56,996 nucleotides of DNA, from the NCBI GenBank assembly GCA_011959105.1, contig BLLU01000035.1, positions 1 through 56,996 of the forward strand. Direction: 5' to 3'. Position 1 is the first letter of the stretch, and each line of letters opens with the position of its first letter. This document shows, piece after piece, positions 8,822-17,032 of the stretch. This DNA is from Lachnospiraceae bacterium. Lineage in GTDB: Bacteria > Bacillota > Clostridia > Lachnospirales > Lachnospiraceae. A program made the position numbers and the translations under genes. The notes under the pieces were generated by a model, which searched no databases, had not been told where the DNA came from, and saw nothing but the letters and a program-made list of their open reading frames with translations.

Positions 8822-9451
8822 ATGATATTAGAAGCAAAAAATGTGGAATATGCATATAAATCCCAAAAGGAAAGGAAAGTTTTAGACAATATTTCTGTTC
8901 GGTTTGAAGAAAAAAAGTTTTATACCATCATTGGAGCCAGCGGAGCCGGAAAAACAACTCTTTTGTCTTTGTTGGCAGGGCTTGACAGTCCAACAGGAGG
9001 GACTGTTCTATATGAAGGGGAAGATATCCTTACGAAAGGCTTGAATTATCACAGAAAGAATCATGTATCCTTAGTTTTTCAGGAATATAATTTGATTGAT
9101 TATCTTACTACGGAGGAAAATGTAAAATTGGGAGGGATAGATCAGCCGGAGGAACTGCTTTCAAAAGTGAATATTCCGCAGGAGGCATGGAAAAGAAATG
9201 TAATGAAGCTGTCCGGCGGGCAACAGCAGCGGGTAGCGATTGCAAGAGCACTGGCAAGCAATGCAAAAGTTTTATTGGCGGATGAGCCGACTGGAAATCT
9301 GGATGAACAGACCGCAGAGGGGATTATTGAGTTATTGAAGCGGACGGCCCATGAGCTGGGTAAATGTGTAATTGTGGTTACACATAGTAAATATTTAGCA
9401 AATGAAGCAGATGAAATTGTGCAGATTAGGAATGGAATGATTGATTTATAG
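8822..9451 (+). CDS. ABC transporter ATP-binding protein, MacB/LolD type
   Basis: The ATPase subunit for the two upstream permeases has 209 residues, typical of compact LolD/MacB-type domains. It shows Walker A (GASGAGKTT), Q loop (VFQEYNL), signature (LSGGQQQRVAIARAL), Walker B (VLLADEPTGNLD) and the H loop (VTHS), so it should be catalytically complete. A GGAGG site precedes the ATG. It is last in the operon and is followed by a strong hairpin. A 78-base gap separates it from the second permease, so it may be expressed partly independently. Confidence 0.93.
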   Translation: MILEAKNVEYAYKSQKERKVLDNISVRFEEKKFYTIIGASGAGKTTLLSLLAGLDSPTGGTVLYEGEDILTKGLNYHRKNHVSLVFQEYNLIDYLTTEENVKLGGIDQPEELLSKVNIPQEAWKRNVMKLSGGQQQRVAIARALASNAKVLLADEPTGNLDEQTAEGIIELLKRTAHELGKCVIVVTHSKYLANEADEIVQIRNGMIDL

Positions 9452-9476
9452 AATGAAGGAACTCTGCAAAAGACAA

Positions 9477-9510
9477 CCGCCGCACTATGGTTTACCACCA
9501 TATGCGGCGG
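9477..9510 (+). terminator. Strong hairpin after the exporter operon
   Basis: CCGCCGCACTATGGT (9477-9491) pairs with ACCATATGCGGCGG (9497-9510), with a one-base bulge. It lies 25 bases after the ATPase stop and probably ends the transcript, although the T tract after it is weak. Confidence 0.5.
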
Positions 9511-9568
9511 TCTGCCATTTACGCAGGCAGCAAATCGTCTATTCATGCTGACGGAGTTAAAAATATTC

Positions 9569-9597
9569 TTATTTTTCCGATACACAAAAGGTATAAT
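9569..9597 (+). promoter_or_regulatory. Promoter of the decayed Bce-like regulator genes
   Basis: TATAAT at 9592-9597 has a weak -35 (TTATTT, 9569-9574) 17 bases upstream. It lies about 50 bases before the response regulator start. Confidence 0.45.
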
Positions 9598-9645
9598 AGA
9601 AGTGAAAAAACCAGTGGCGTTCTATTTAGGAAGCAGGGAAGAAGA

Positions 9646-10242
9646 ATGATCGATCTATATTATGTGGAAGATGATGAAATTATAGCCCAGGCGGTAAAAG
9701 ATTTTCTTGGACAGCGTGGCTATAAGGTTTCGGTTTTTCCTACAGTTACCGGCGCAAAAGAGGCATTGCTCCATATGTGCCCAACGATTGTTTTGGTGGA
9801 TTGGAATATGCCGGATGGGAATGGAAATCTGCTTGTACAGTGGATTCGTTCAAAATGGAAGGAACTGCCTGTTATTTTTCTTACGGTTCGTGGAGATTGC
9901 AGTGATATTGTTGCCGGCTTTGAGAACGGTGCGGATGATTATGTGGTAAAACCTTTTGAACTGGATGTTTTGCTTTCACGTATCAAGGCCCTGCTGCGGA
10001 GGACGGGGGATGCCTCAAAACAATACTTATCCTGCGGTTCCATATCCCTTGACATGAAAAAAATGCTGGTCCGTGACGGTGTGGAGGAAATAAGTCTGAG
10101 CCCGTCAGAATATCAGTTGCTTTTATATCTTTTGCGGAACAAGGGAAAAACAGTCACAAGGACAAAATTATTTTTGCCAGAAAGTCATAGAAAAGCAGCC
10201 GGAGGCAGAGCAGAATATATTGGAGGCGTTAAAAGAATATAA
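9646..10242 (+). pseudogene. Response regulator truncated in its DNA-binding domain
   Basis: The receiver domain is intact (acidic VEDDE, phosphoacceptor Asp52 in LVDWNMPD, Lys in VVKPFE) and the winged helix starts normally (SLSPSEYQLLLYLLRNKGKTVTRTKL). After that the sequence turns into an unrelated out-of-frame tail of about 25 residues, so the recognition helix is missing. At 198 residues it is about 30 shorter than its family. The start at 9646 has AGGGAAGAAG upstream. The tail bases read in another frame as the beginning of the next gene's sensor region, so a deletion joined the two genes. It is unlikely to bind DNA normally. Confidence 0.75.
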
Positions 10243-11227
10243 ATATGAACCGGCCAGCCTGCCGACAGAAAACATTATTTTGTCATATGGCTACAGACCG
10301 TCAGACTTTTGGAAGTCAGCCGAAAAGTACAGTATATTTTTTTCGGCTGTTGGTTTTCTGGCAGGGGGGCTGTTATTTTTTATTACATGTTTGCTTTGGC
10401 GGCAAAAGGAGAACATGTGTATAAGAATGCTGACAGAATATTTGGAAAAGGTACACACAGGAGAAAGCGATGTCCTCTTTCAAACGGACGAAGGTGACTT
10501 TTCTAAATTGCAGGATGAAATCTATAAGATAGTGACGGAATTGCAGCAGACAAGGGATGCGGCAGTTAAAGCGAAAAAAAATTATGCCGAAAATCTTTAT
10601 AATATCGCACATCAGATCAAAACACCAATCACTTCTATTTCTCTGTCCCTGCAGATGCTGCAGGAAAAACCATCTTCAAAGCATTTTGGACAAATACGCA
10701 GGCAGCTCTCCCGCATGACTTATTTTGAAGAGGCGTTGCTGCTGTTATCACGCATTGATGCCGGGACTTTGCCGCTGAAACAGGAAGATGTTGATATCTT
10801 TACGGTTCTGGTGCTCGCTGCGGACAATCTGCAGGAAATGCTTTTAAGGGCTGATGTTTCTGTCGACATACCGGAATTGGGCGAAATGCTGATTCGCGCG
10901 GATCTGGAGTGGACAATGGAGGCGATCATGAATGTTCTGAAAGATTGTATGGAGCATACGCCGCCGGGAGGAACTGTCCACTGTTCCTACGAACAGAATC
11001 CGCTTTATACACAAATCAAGATTTGGGATACAGGAGCCGGATTTGCGAAAGAGGATATCCCCCACCTTTTTGAACGGTTTTATCGTGGGCAGAAGAGTGA
11101 AGGAGACGGCATAGGGATTGGCCTGGCACTTTCCAAGGCGATTATAGAGGAGCAGAATGGAACCATTACAGCGCGAAACCTTACAAAATCCGGGGCGTGT
11201 TTTGAAATCCGTTTTTACAGTCACTGA
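10220..11227 (+). pseudogene. Sensor histidine kinase lacking its N terminus (BceS-like)
   Basis: The frame has 335 residues from a TTG at 10220 and overlaps the truncated regulator. One transmembrane helix (FFSAVGFLAGGLLFFITCLLW, residues about 34-54) precedes a kinase core with the H box (NIAHQIKTPITS, His near 130) and ATP-binding G boxes (DTGAGF, GIGIGLALSKAI). In-frame coding-like sequence extends upstream of the TTG to about 10166 without a start, so the first membrane helix and part of the sensing region were lost by deletion. Short-loop kinases of this kind partner with bacitracin-type exporters. It may be translated, but signalling would be altered. Confidence 0.65.
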
Positions 11228-11242
11228 GTTGTCACTTAAATT

Positions 11243-11292
11243 TGCTATAATAGAATTTAGATCATAGAAAATACGAAGTGATTTCTATGATC
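11243..11292 (+). promoter_or_regulatory. Extended -10 promoter and 11-bp palindrome before the ABC gene
   Basis: TGCTATAAT (11243-11251) is an extended -10 element. Just downstream, GATCATAGAAA (11260-11270) is perfectly repeated in inverse as TTTCTATGATC (11282-11292) with an 11-base spacer. The palindrome sits in the transcribed leader, so it may be an operator or an RNA hairpin. Confidence 0.5.
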
Positions 11293-11336
11293 GGATTATA
11301 AGCAATGTACAATTCAGGACAGGAGGAGATAAAAGC

Positions 11337-11924
11337 ATGGAGATTTTAAGGTGCGAAGGGATTAAAAAGGTGTACGGCACTGGAAACAGCCGGGTTGCGG
11401 CTTTGCAAAAGATAGATCTGTCAGTGGAAAAGGGGGAGTTTGTGGCAATCGTAGGGGCTTCCGGATCTGGAAAATCTACATTGCTGCACATACTTGGCTC
11501 TGTGGATAAGCCTACAGAGGGAAAGGTCATTGTTGAAGGAACCGATATTTCTACATTGAATCAAACCGAGGCAGCTATTTTCAGACGCAGGAAGGTGGGA
11601 CTGGTCTATCAGTTTTATAATCTGATACCGACACTTACTATCCGGAAAAATATCCTCATGCCACTGCTGCTGGATAAGAAAAAGCCAAACCAGGAATATT
11701 TTGAACAGGTAGTCGGTTCTTTGGGAATCGCTGATAAGTTGGATTCGCTCCCGAACCAGTTATCGGGAGGCCAGCAGCAGCGGGCGGCGATCGCCAGATC
11801 TCTGATCTACCGTCCGGCGCTTCTCCTGACGGACGTAAAATGGAGTATGGTTTTAATTGTGTATTGTGTGCATAGCGTTCAGAAAAAGAGGAAAAAGGGA
11901 ACGCTATACACAAACAGAACCTAA
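11337..11924 (+). pseudogene. ABC transporter ATPase interrupted by the conjugative element
   Basis: The first 165 or so residues are a standard BceA/MacB-type ATPase: Walker A (GASGSGKST), Q loop (VYQFYNL) and signature (LSGGQQQRAAIARSL). The sequence stops matching inside Walker B: where LLLADEPTGNLD is expected it reads LLLTD and then an unrelated tail of about 30 residues before a stop at 11924. The catalytic Glu and H loop are absent. The break near 11836 coincides with the change to mobile-element sequence. The missing half and its permease are not in this window and presumably lie beyond the right end of the element. Confidence 0.85.
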
Positions 11925-11939
11925 ATTTGTGTATAACGT
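11857..11939. repeat. Repeat cluster at the left end of the conjugative element
   Basis: TTGTGTAT-type words recur: direct copies near 11857 and 11864 (the latter reading TTGTGTGCATAGCGTTC), an inverted copy at 11899-11913 (GAACGCTATACACAA), and a third direct copy at 11927-11939 (TTGTGTATAACGT). The second and inverted copies form a long imperfect palindrome. Position at the element boundary suggests recombinase or excision-factor sites, which is an inference. Confidence 0.55.
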
Positions 11940-12111
11940 CATCAACATATAAGATAACAGAAGCAGGTGGAAGGGCATATCCCTGAAGCCGTTTTTTATT
12001 GCCTAAATTAGACAAAGTGGTGCAGGATGTTTGTGAACTATTCCGGATAGCTTTTTTCGGTGGAGATGGTATAGTGTTGTCCTGAAAAAGAGCAAGGGAG
12101 GCTTAAGCAGT

Positions 12112-12330
12112 ATGGCACAGCAGGAAAGGATGCCCGGTGCGGCAAGAGAGAAACGCAACTGCTGGAGGCGGGGAAACGGCTCCTACAGTTACCGAGGGGA
12201 ACTGAAACGGGGGATTGCGCTGAACAAGAAATACCTGAACCGGAAAGTACGCCGCAGCGCAGACACCGTCCCCAGGGGGAAAGGCTACCGGAAAATATGC
12301 CGGACAGTCAATATGGTGAATTTTACTTAA
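12112..12330 (+). CDS. Small basic protein, 72 aa
   Basis: A GGGAGG site precedes the ATG by about ten bases. The protein is very rich in Arg and Lys with aromatic residues (KRNCWRRGNGSYSYRGELKRG) and has no membrane segment. I do not recognise a named family, but its composition fits a nucleic-acid-binding or structural peptide at the start of a mobile element. A terminator hairpin immediately follows, so it is a single-gene transcript, possibly from an extended -10 box (TGGTATAGT) near 12067-12075. The function is unknown. Confidence 0.6.
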   Translation: MAQQERMPGAAREKRNCWRRGNGSYSYRGELKRGIALNKKYLNRKVRRSADTVPRGKGYRKICRTVNMVNFT

Positions 12331-12336
12331 AGCATA

Positions 12337-12373
12337 GCCATGCACTTTCGCTTAAAGGGTGCATGGCCTTTTT
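12337..12373 (+). terminator. Intrinsic terminator
   Basis: GCCATGCAC (12337-12345) pairs perfectly with GTGCATGGC (12359-12367) and is followed by CTTTTT. It closes the small basic protein gene. Confidence 0.85.
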
Positions 12374-12433
12374 GTTGGAAAAAGCCGCGGAGCAGGCTAA
12401 GGCTGCATGATCTTGAGGATTGGAGGGATGGGC

Positions 12434-12904
12434 ATGGATGAGGAAAGCATCCGCCAGGACAGGGAACTGGCAAGGGCGGCGATCAAAGGACTGACTTCTT
12501 ATGCAGAGCAGATCGCGCATCAGGGGAAGGATGAAGAAATAGGGCAGGTAAGGAGCCTGGTTGACGCATTGAGCCTGTATTGGGGAGTGGATGGAAAGAA
12601 AGACTGGACGGGGGAATTTGATCACAAAGTCCGGCAGGCCAGGCAGAAAAGGGACACGCTGCGGCAATGCTCCGGCATAACCCGGATCAAGGCAGTCATG
12701 GGGCTGTGCCGGTATGCGGAGGAAATGGCCGAGGCCCAGGGCATGGAGGAAATAGGGAGAATCCAGGAGATCCCGGATGTCATCAGGCGCATGGGGGAGG
12801 CTTTGGAAATGTGCCAGGGCGACATTGAAAATGCCTGCCGCAAAATCGAAGATATCGCAGAAACACTCAAGGCATCACCGCAGGCTATGGGAATGCAGCT
12901 TTAA
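12434..12904 (+). CDS. Hypothetical helical protein, 156 aa
   Basis: The frame opens earlier, but GGAGGG at 12422-12427 fits the ATG at 12434 (MDEESIRQDREL). The product is charged, predicted all-helical and without membrane segments, with two related halves: the pattern in Y-A-E-Q-I-A-H-Q-G-K-D-E-E-I-G is echoed in Y-A-E-E-M-A-E-A-Q-G-M-E-E-I-G, suggesting an internal duplication. I cannot name the family. It is first in a three-gene unit (12434-14589) that ends at a terminator. Confidence 0.7.
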   Translation: MDEESIRQDRELARAAIKGLTSYAEQIAHQGKDEEIGQVRSLVDALSLYWGVDGKKDWTGEFDHKVRQARQKRDTLRQCSGITRIKAVMGLCRYAEEMAEAQGMEEIGRIQEIPDVIRRMGEALEMCQGDIENACRKIEDIAETLKASPQAMGMQL

Positions 12905-12950
12905 AGGCATCCAAAAGCCGGCGCGGGCTGCATGCAACAGGGAGGTACGG

Positions 12951-14105
12951 ATGGCAAAGTTTGTGGATAAGCAAAACCTGCTACAGTATAAATATTTTAA
13001 CAACCTGGTCGGAAATTATGACATTGTCAGGGAGATCGTCAGCAATTATATGGCGGGGGAACAGCAGCTGTCAAACCGCACTGCACAAAGCAACCCCAGA
13101 GAGTACCGCGAGAGCCTGCGGATGCTGAACAAGGCCAAACAGGATCTGCCGGCAGCCCTCTATTCCAGGAAGGAAGACCAGGAACGATGCCATAAGGAAA
13201 TCTTTTACGGCAGCACGAAACAGGCAAGACAGAATGCCAACAGATATATTGATATACTGCTTTGCATCAGCTTTTTTCAGGGGGCGCAGATAAGGCGGAG
13301 CGTGGAAGCCAGTCCGGGGATGCTGGAGGGACTTTCGGATAGAGAGAAAAGACAAAAATTTGAGTTTAAAAGGGAGGATGGGAAATACTATTCTTCCTTT
13401 TTTAGCGTGCCCAAGCTGGTGCTTGTTAACAGGGACCTGTTTGCACAGCACCTGGAGCGGGATGCGGCGGAGGAAGATCTGGAGCGTTTGGAATCCATGA
13501 TGCCCAGGGATGTACACTATATCCTGAATGTCCAGCATGAGGCGCAGAGTGAATCCGCCTACCTGATCGCCAGGGAAGAAAGCCTTTATATACAGCGGCT
13601 GGGCAGATATAAGCTGACCCCGAAGATACAGCTGCGCTGTGGGGGAATGGAAGATCCTGAAATCCTGTCGGTCGCATTATGCCTCACAGACTACCTGCTG
13701 GAGATGAAAAGCATTGCGGCACAGCAGGCAGACAGCCCCAGGGAGGCCGGGGCCGGTGATGCCGGACGGCGCCGGGTATCCAAATATGTAGACCAGAACA
13801 GCATCAAGATATTTGACATATCCCGGAGCAGCGGCAGGGAAGGCTATGAACTGGAAGTGGACTATTTCAAAAAGAAGCATGGGACAGTAGGGACCGCACG
13901 GAGGACCGGGTATGAAATGACGCCCCATACCAGGCGGGGGCATTACAGGACATACAGCGATGGAAAGACCGTCTATGTCCATTCCTCTGTCATCCATAAA
14001 GAGAAATACGACGGCATCCAGTCAGCGCACCGGATCAATGATGCAGGGGAAAACAGCATTGCGCAGGAAGATGCCGGCGGCCCCACGTTCACTATGGGGA
14101 TGTAG
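12951..14105 (+). CDS. Hypothetical protein, 384 aa
   Basis: GGGAGG lies directly upstream of the ATG at 12951 (MAKFVDKQNLLQYKYFNN), so this start is preferred over the longer open frame. The protein is soluble, with a helical N-terminal half and a C-terminal part rich in Arg, Tyr and His (about residues 320-365, GHYRTYSDGKTVYVHSSVIHKEKY). That last stretch looks like a motif repeated in other mobile-element hypotheticals, but I cannot assign a family. It lies mid-operon between two other unknown genes and probably belongs to the accessory set carried by the element. Confidence 0.7.
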   Translation: MAKFVDKQNLLQYKYFNNLVGNYDIVREIVSNYMAGEQQLSNRTAQSNPREYRESLRMLNKAKQDLPAALYSRKEDQERCHKEIFYGSTKQARQNANRYIDILLCISFFQGAQIRRSVEASPGMLEGLSDREKRQKFEFKREDGKYYSSFFSVPKLVLVNRDLFAQHLERDAAEEDLERLESMMPRDVHYILNVQHEAQSESAYLIAREESLYIQRLGRYKLTPKIQLRCGGMEDPEILSVALCLTDYLLEMKSIAAQQADSPREAGAGDAGRRRVSKYVDQNSIKIFDISRSSGREGYELEVDYFKKKHGTVGTARRTGYEMTPHTRRGHYRTYSDGKTVYVHSSVIHKEKYDGIQSAHRINDAGENSIAQEDAGGPTFTMGM

Positions 14106-14124
14106 ATACATGGAGGGGATGGGA

Positions 14125-14589
14125 ATGGATATCAGACAGAGGATCAACAGATTCAACACAGAGAACCGCCCTTTTTACATTGTGGACCATGACAGCGGCG
14201 AATACAGCTTATGCCTTGCCTTTTCCTTCCTTGACGGGGAATATAAGGAGTTTGGGCAGGATGCATTTAACCGTTATGCACTGGAGATCAATGAACCGGT
14301 GGTGGATGGGAGGGGGATGTTTACGCATGGAAGCGGATACGAATGGCAGGCTGTCTTTGAAAAAGCGTTTGAGGGCGACCCGAACAGCGGCAGGATACGG
14401 TATGACTGTGAGGCGGGCGGGTTCTTCTGCTATGCGGACAGCCTGCCTCTGCTGGAGGACTTTGGCACACGTTTCAGGGCTGTCTGTATGGATGGGGAAA
14501 AATTCGCAGAAATTGTCAGCGCGGCATTGAAAGAGGATGCAGGACAGCAGTGTATGCAGGAGGCTATGTGCATGGGCGGGATGAAATAA
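14125..14589 (+). CDS. Hypothetical protein, 154 aa
   Basis: GGAGGGG at 14112-14118 supports the ATG at 14125 (MDIRQRINRFNTENRPFY). The product is a soluble mixed alpha/beta protein with many aromatic and acidic residues, ending in a Met/Cys-rich tail (CMQEAMCMGGMK). It is the last gene of a three-gene unit and is followed directly by a terminator. I do not recognise the family. Its acidic character resembles the antirestriction-like proteins encoded just downstream, but that is only a weak compositional hint. Confidence 0.65.
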   Translation: MDIRQRINRFNTENRPFYIVDHDSGEYSLCLAFSFLDGEYKEFGQDAFNRYALEINEPVVDGRGMFTHGSGYEWQAVFEKAFEGDPNSGRIRYDCEAGGFFCYADSLPLLEDFGTRFRAVCMDGEKFAEIVSAALKEDAGQQCMQEAMCMGGMK

Positions 14590-14621
14590 AAAAATTGGCA
14601 CCAGGCTGTTGCCGCAGGGAG

Positions 14622-14662
14622 CGGCCAGATTTTCCGTTATGGCGGAGGTCTGGCCGTTTTTT
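14622..14662 (+). terminator. Intrinsic terminator with nested outer stem
   Basis: CGGCCAGA (14622-14629) pairs with TCTGGCCG (14649-14656), followed by six T. An outer GCCGCAGGG / CCCTGCGGC pair encloses it, giving an unusually stable structure. Confidence 0.85.
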
Positions 14663-14708
14663 GACGCCCTGCGGCGGCTGGATTAATAGATAGAAAGGAT
14701 GGGAAGAC

Positions 14709-15395
14709 ATGGCATCTAAATTTATGAGTGACATACCGCTTGCAGGGATGGAGGCACAGATGCAGCAGGTTCCGGGATTTAAGCCGAGGAAGTGCGGGAT
14801 GTCCGTCAGCAGGCTGGAACTGACGCAGGCACGGGGAGGCTGCAGCGGGAAGGCGGAAGGGCAGGGGAACTGCGGGCCGCCAGGCGGGAGCAGGCCCTGT
14901 GGCAGCCCTGGAGGCGGCTGTGGGCGCTTTTCCTGCCTCCTCGGACGTTTTACCGATGAAGTAGGGTTTGGCCCGTTTACAGACCGGGTGTCGCGCCTGG
15001 AGGGCAGCGCAGGGAGCGCGTTCTGGGATGAGGGGCACAGGGAACGGTTCCAGATCCAGTGGAAGGCACAGGCGGACATCCCCGACAGGGATGCCATGTG
15101 TGCCGCCCTGTACCTGCTGACGGCAGACGGGATGCTGTGGGGGATGGCAGCCCAGGCGGTCCGGCCGGAGCTGATCGACTTTGCATCCGTCTGCATCAGG
15201 GGCATCGGACTGGACGGCTATGTGCTGTTCCATTCCGCAAAGGATCTGTATAAGGGGACCAACCGGCTGAGCCTGTCGGAGCTTACCGACCCGGAACTGG
15301 TCAGTGACGGGACGTTCCGGACGGTGATCACGGCATTCCTGATCCGCAGGTATGGGGCGGAGGCATTGGAGGAAGAAAGGAGCAGCGGATGTTAA
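14709..15395 (+). CDS. Hypothetical protein, 228 aa (possibly DUF6075-like)
   Basis: The N-terminal third (residues about 30-80) is a Gly/Cys/Pro-rich low-complexity segment. From about residue 100 the protein has a folded domain with FWDEGHRERF, then CAALYLLTAD, and late GTNRLSLSELTDPELVSDGTFRTVITAF. The order of an E-H-x-R-F motif, a YLLTAD helix and a final TS/TN-R-R-type motif recalls DUF6075 proteins of clostridial mobile elements, but I cannot verify this. The stop overlaps the next gene by seven bases, indicating one operon with the antirestriction-like genes. Confidence 0.6.
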   Translation: MASKFMSDIPLAGMEAQMQQVPGFKPRKCGMSVSRLELTQARGGCSGKAEGQGNCGPPGGSRPCGSPGGGCGRFSCLLGRFTDEVGFGPFTDRVSRLEGSAGSAFWDEGHRERFQIQWKAQADIPDRDAMCAALYLLTADGMLWGMAAQAVRPELIDFASVCIRGIGLDGYVLFHSAKDLYKGTNRLSLSELTDPELVSDGTFRTVITAFLIRRYGAEALEEERSSGC

Positions 15396-17032
15396 AGGTA
15401 TATCTGAGCAATATCGCCACATCAGAAGGGCTGTGGCTGGCATTCCCCATGGGGAGCCAGGAAAGGCAGGAGGCCATGAAGTTCGGCGCAGGGGGTACAA
15501 ATGAGATCGGTGCGGCCACAAGCCCGCTGGAGGGGTTAAAGACGCATCTGGAGGGGATGACGCTGCAGCCCGGACAGGGCATACGGGAACTGGAGTTTTT
15601 AGACCGGCATACGGACTGCATGACGGAAAGGGAAAAGGGCATATTCCAGGCGGCGCTGGAGATCGAGAAGCCGCGCAGTGTAATGGAGATCGTAAACCTG
15701 TCCTGCAACCTGGATAAGTTTGCGCTTTATGAAGGCGTTTCCAGCCATGAGGAACTTGGGAGGCGTGTGCTGGGAAACGAGGAAATGCCAGAGAAGGTTG
15801 CCCTTTACCTGGATTATGGGGCAGCCGGTGAAAAGTACGCAGGCAGCCATGCCGGGTGCTTTATGAACCTTGGGTATGTGGTGCGGACGGGGGAAGCCCT
15901 GGAGCCGCTCTATGACGGCAAATTTCTGCCGCAGCCCGGATATGATAAGTCCTGCGTCATCCAGGCTTGGCTGTATTCCCCCTATTATGCCGCAGGACAT
16001 TACCGGAATTACCCTGTTTCCCTTCCCGCCTCAGATGACAGGCTTGCGCTGGCAGAGGAAAAGCTGGGCTGGAGAAAGCTGGATGAGCATGAGGTGGCAT
16101 ATATCAGCTGCCCTGTTTCAGAACTGGAATCCTGCCTGCCGTTTTCCAGGGATATCATGGAGATGAACGCATTTGCAGGGCTGCTGGCGGAAAGGAACAT
16201 CCTGGGGGATGCAGGGACAAAGGAAAAGCTGTTTGCGGCGCTGGAGGCGGAGGCACCTGAAAATATGGCGGAGGCCATGGAGATTGCCGCAGGGCTGGAT
16301 CGGTACACCATGCTGCCGGAAGAAGTAAAGACAGCAGAGGATTATGCGGTTTACTATATGAAGGCCGAGCAGATGGATATAGATATAGACGCAGACCTCC
16401 AGCTGTTCATTGATTATAAAGCCTATGGGGAATTCCGGATGAGAAGGGACGGGGTGGTGCAGACGGAGCATGGGCTGGTGAGGCGGGAGGACATCCCGAT
16501 GGCGCAGCCTACGGAGGAACTGGAGGAATTCAGGCTGTTCAGCCCTTTGAGCGGACTCCTGTACCCCTATGATGAGGATTATGGCGGCATCTCGGACCAG
16601 CCCATGGAAATTGGCCCTGGGGATCTGTGCCAGTATGAGGACAAGATACTGGAAAGGATCGGGCAGGAACACCTGGAGGAAGAAGGGGAAAGAGGGCTTG
16701 CCGTCTACCTCGGCAACCGCCTGCTGAAGCGGAAAGTATTCAGCATGAACCCCACCGTGGAGATATGGAACGGGGAACTGTGGGGCGTTCTGGAGGTAAA
16801 AAGCCATGGCACCCTGTCACCCCAGGAGATGTCCGGGCTGATGGAGGAATGGCTGGGACAGGAATCCGATGGCTGGGGGGAAGGCTTCGAGCAGCGGGAG
16901 ATCAAGACAGAAGAAGGGGAGCTCTGCGTCAGCTTCTGGCATTCCGGCGATGATTTCTTTATCAAGACGGAGCAGGAACTCAAGCAGTGGCAGACACAGG
17001 ACTTCGGGATGAAGATGGGAGGGAACGGATGA
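15389..17032 (+). CDS. ArdA-like antirestriction protein, 547 aa
   Basis: ArdA proteins are acidic DNA mimics that block type I restriction enzymes when DNA enters a new host. This protein begins in ArdA style (MLKVYLSNIATSEGLWLAFP) and is strongly acidic. It contains two similar segments, SVMEIVNLSCNLDKFALYEGV near residue 90 and NMAEAMEIAAGLDRYTMLPEEV near residue 300, that resemble the helical module of ArdA. It is longer than classical ArdA (about 170 residues), consistent with tandem domains. It overlaps its neighbours on both sides, one of which is a second ArdA-like gene. Assignment is by pattern, not search. Confidence 0.55.
   Translation: MLKVYLSNIATSEGLWLAFPMGSQERQEAMKFGAGGTNEIGAATSPLEGLKTHLEGMTLQPGQGIRELEFLDRHTDCMTEREKGIFQAALEIEKPRSVMEIVNLSCNLDKFALYEGVSSHEELGRRVLGNEEMPEKVALYLDYGAAGEKYAGSHAGCFMNLGYVVRTGEALEPLYDGKFLPQPGYDKSCVIQAWLYSPYYAAGHYRNYPVSLPASDDRLALAEEKLGWRKLDEHEVAYISCPVSELESCLPFSRDIMEMNAFAGLLAERNILGDAGTKEKLFAALEAEAPENMAEAMEIAAGLDRYTMLPEEVKTAEDYAVYYMKAEQMDIDIDADLQLFIDYKAYGEFRMRRDGVVQTEHGLVRREDIPMAQPTEELEEFRLFSPLSGLLYPYDEDYGGISDQPMEIGPGDLCQYEDKILERIGQEHLEEEGERGLAVYLGNRLLKRKVFSMNPTVEIWNGELWGVLEVKSHGTLSPQEMSGLMEEWLGQESDGWGEGFEQREIKTEEGELCVSFWHSGDDFFIKTEQELKQWQTQDFGMKMGGNG

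Noticed and set aside
11337..11924. A complete second ABC ATPase gene
   Set aside because: The frame lacks the Walker B glutamate and H loop and ends in unrelated sequence, so it is a truncated gene.
14564..15521. Long minus-strand open frames opposite the antirestriction genes
   Set aside because: Low-complexity Pro/Arg/Ser-rich translations of GC-rich coding DNA; no ribosome binding site and no family.
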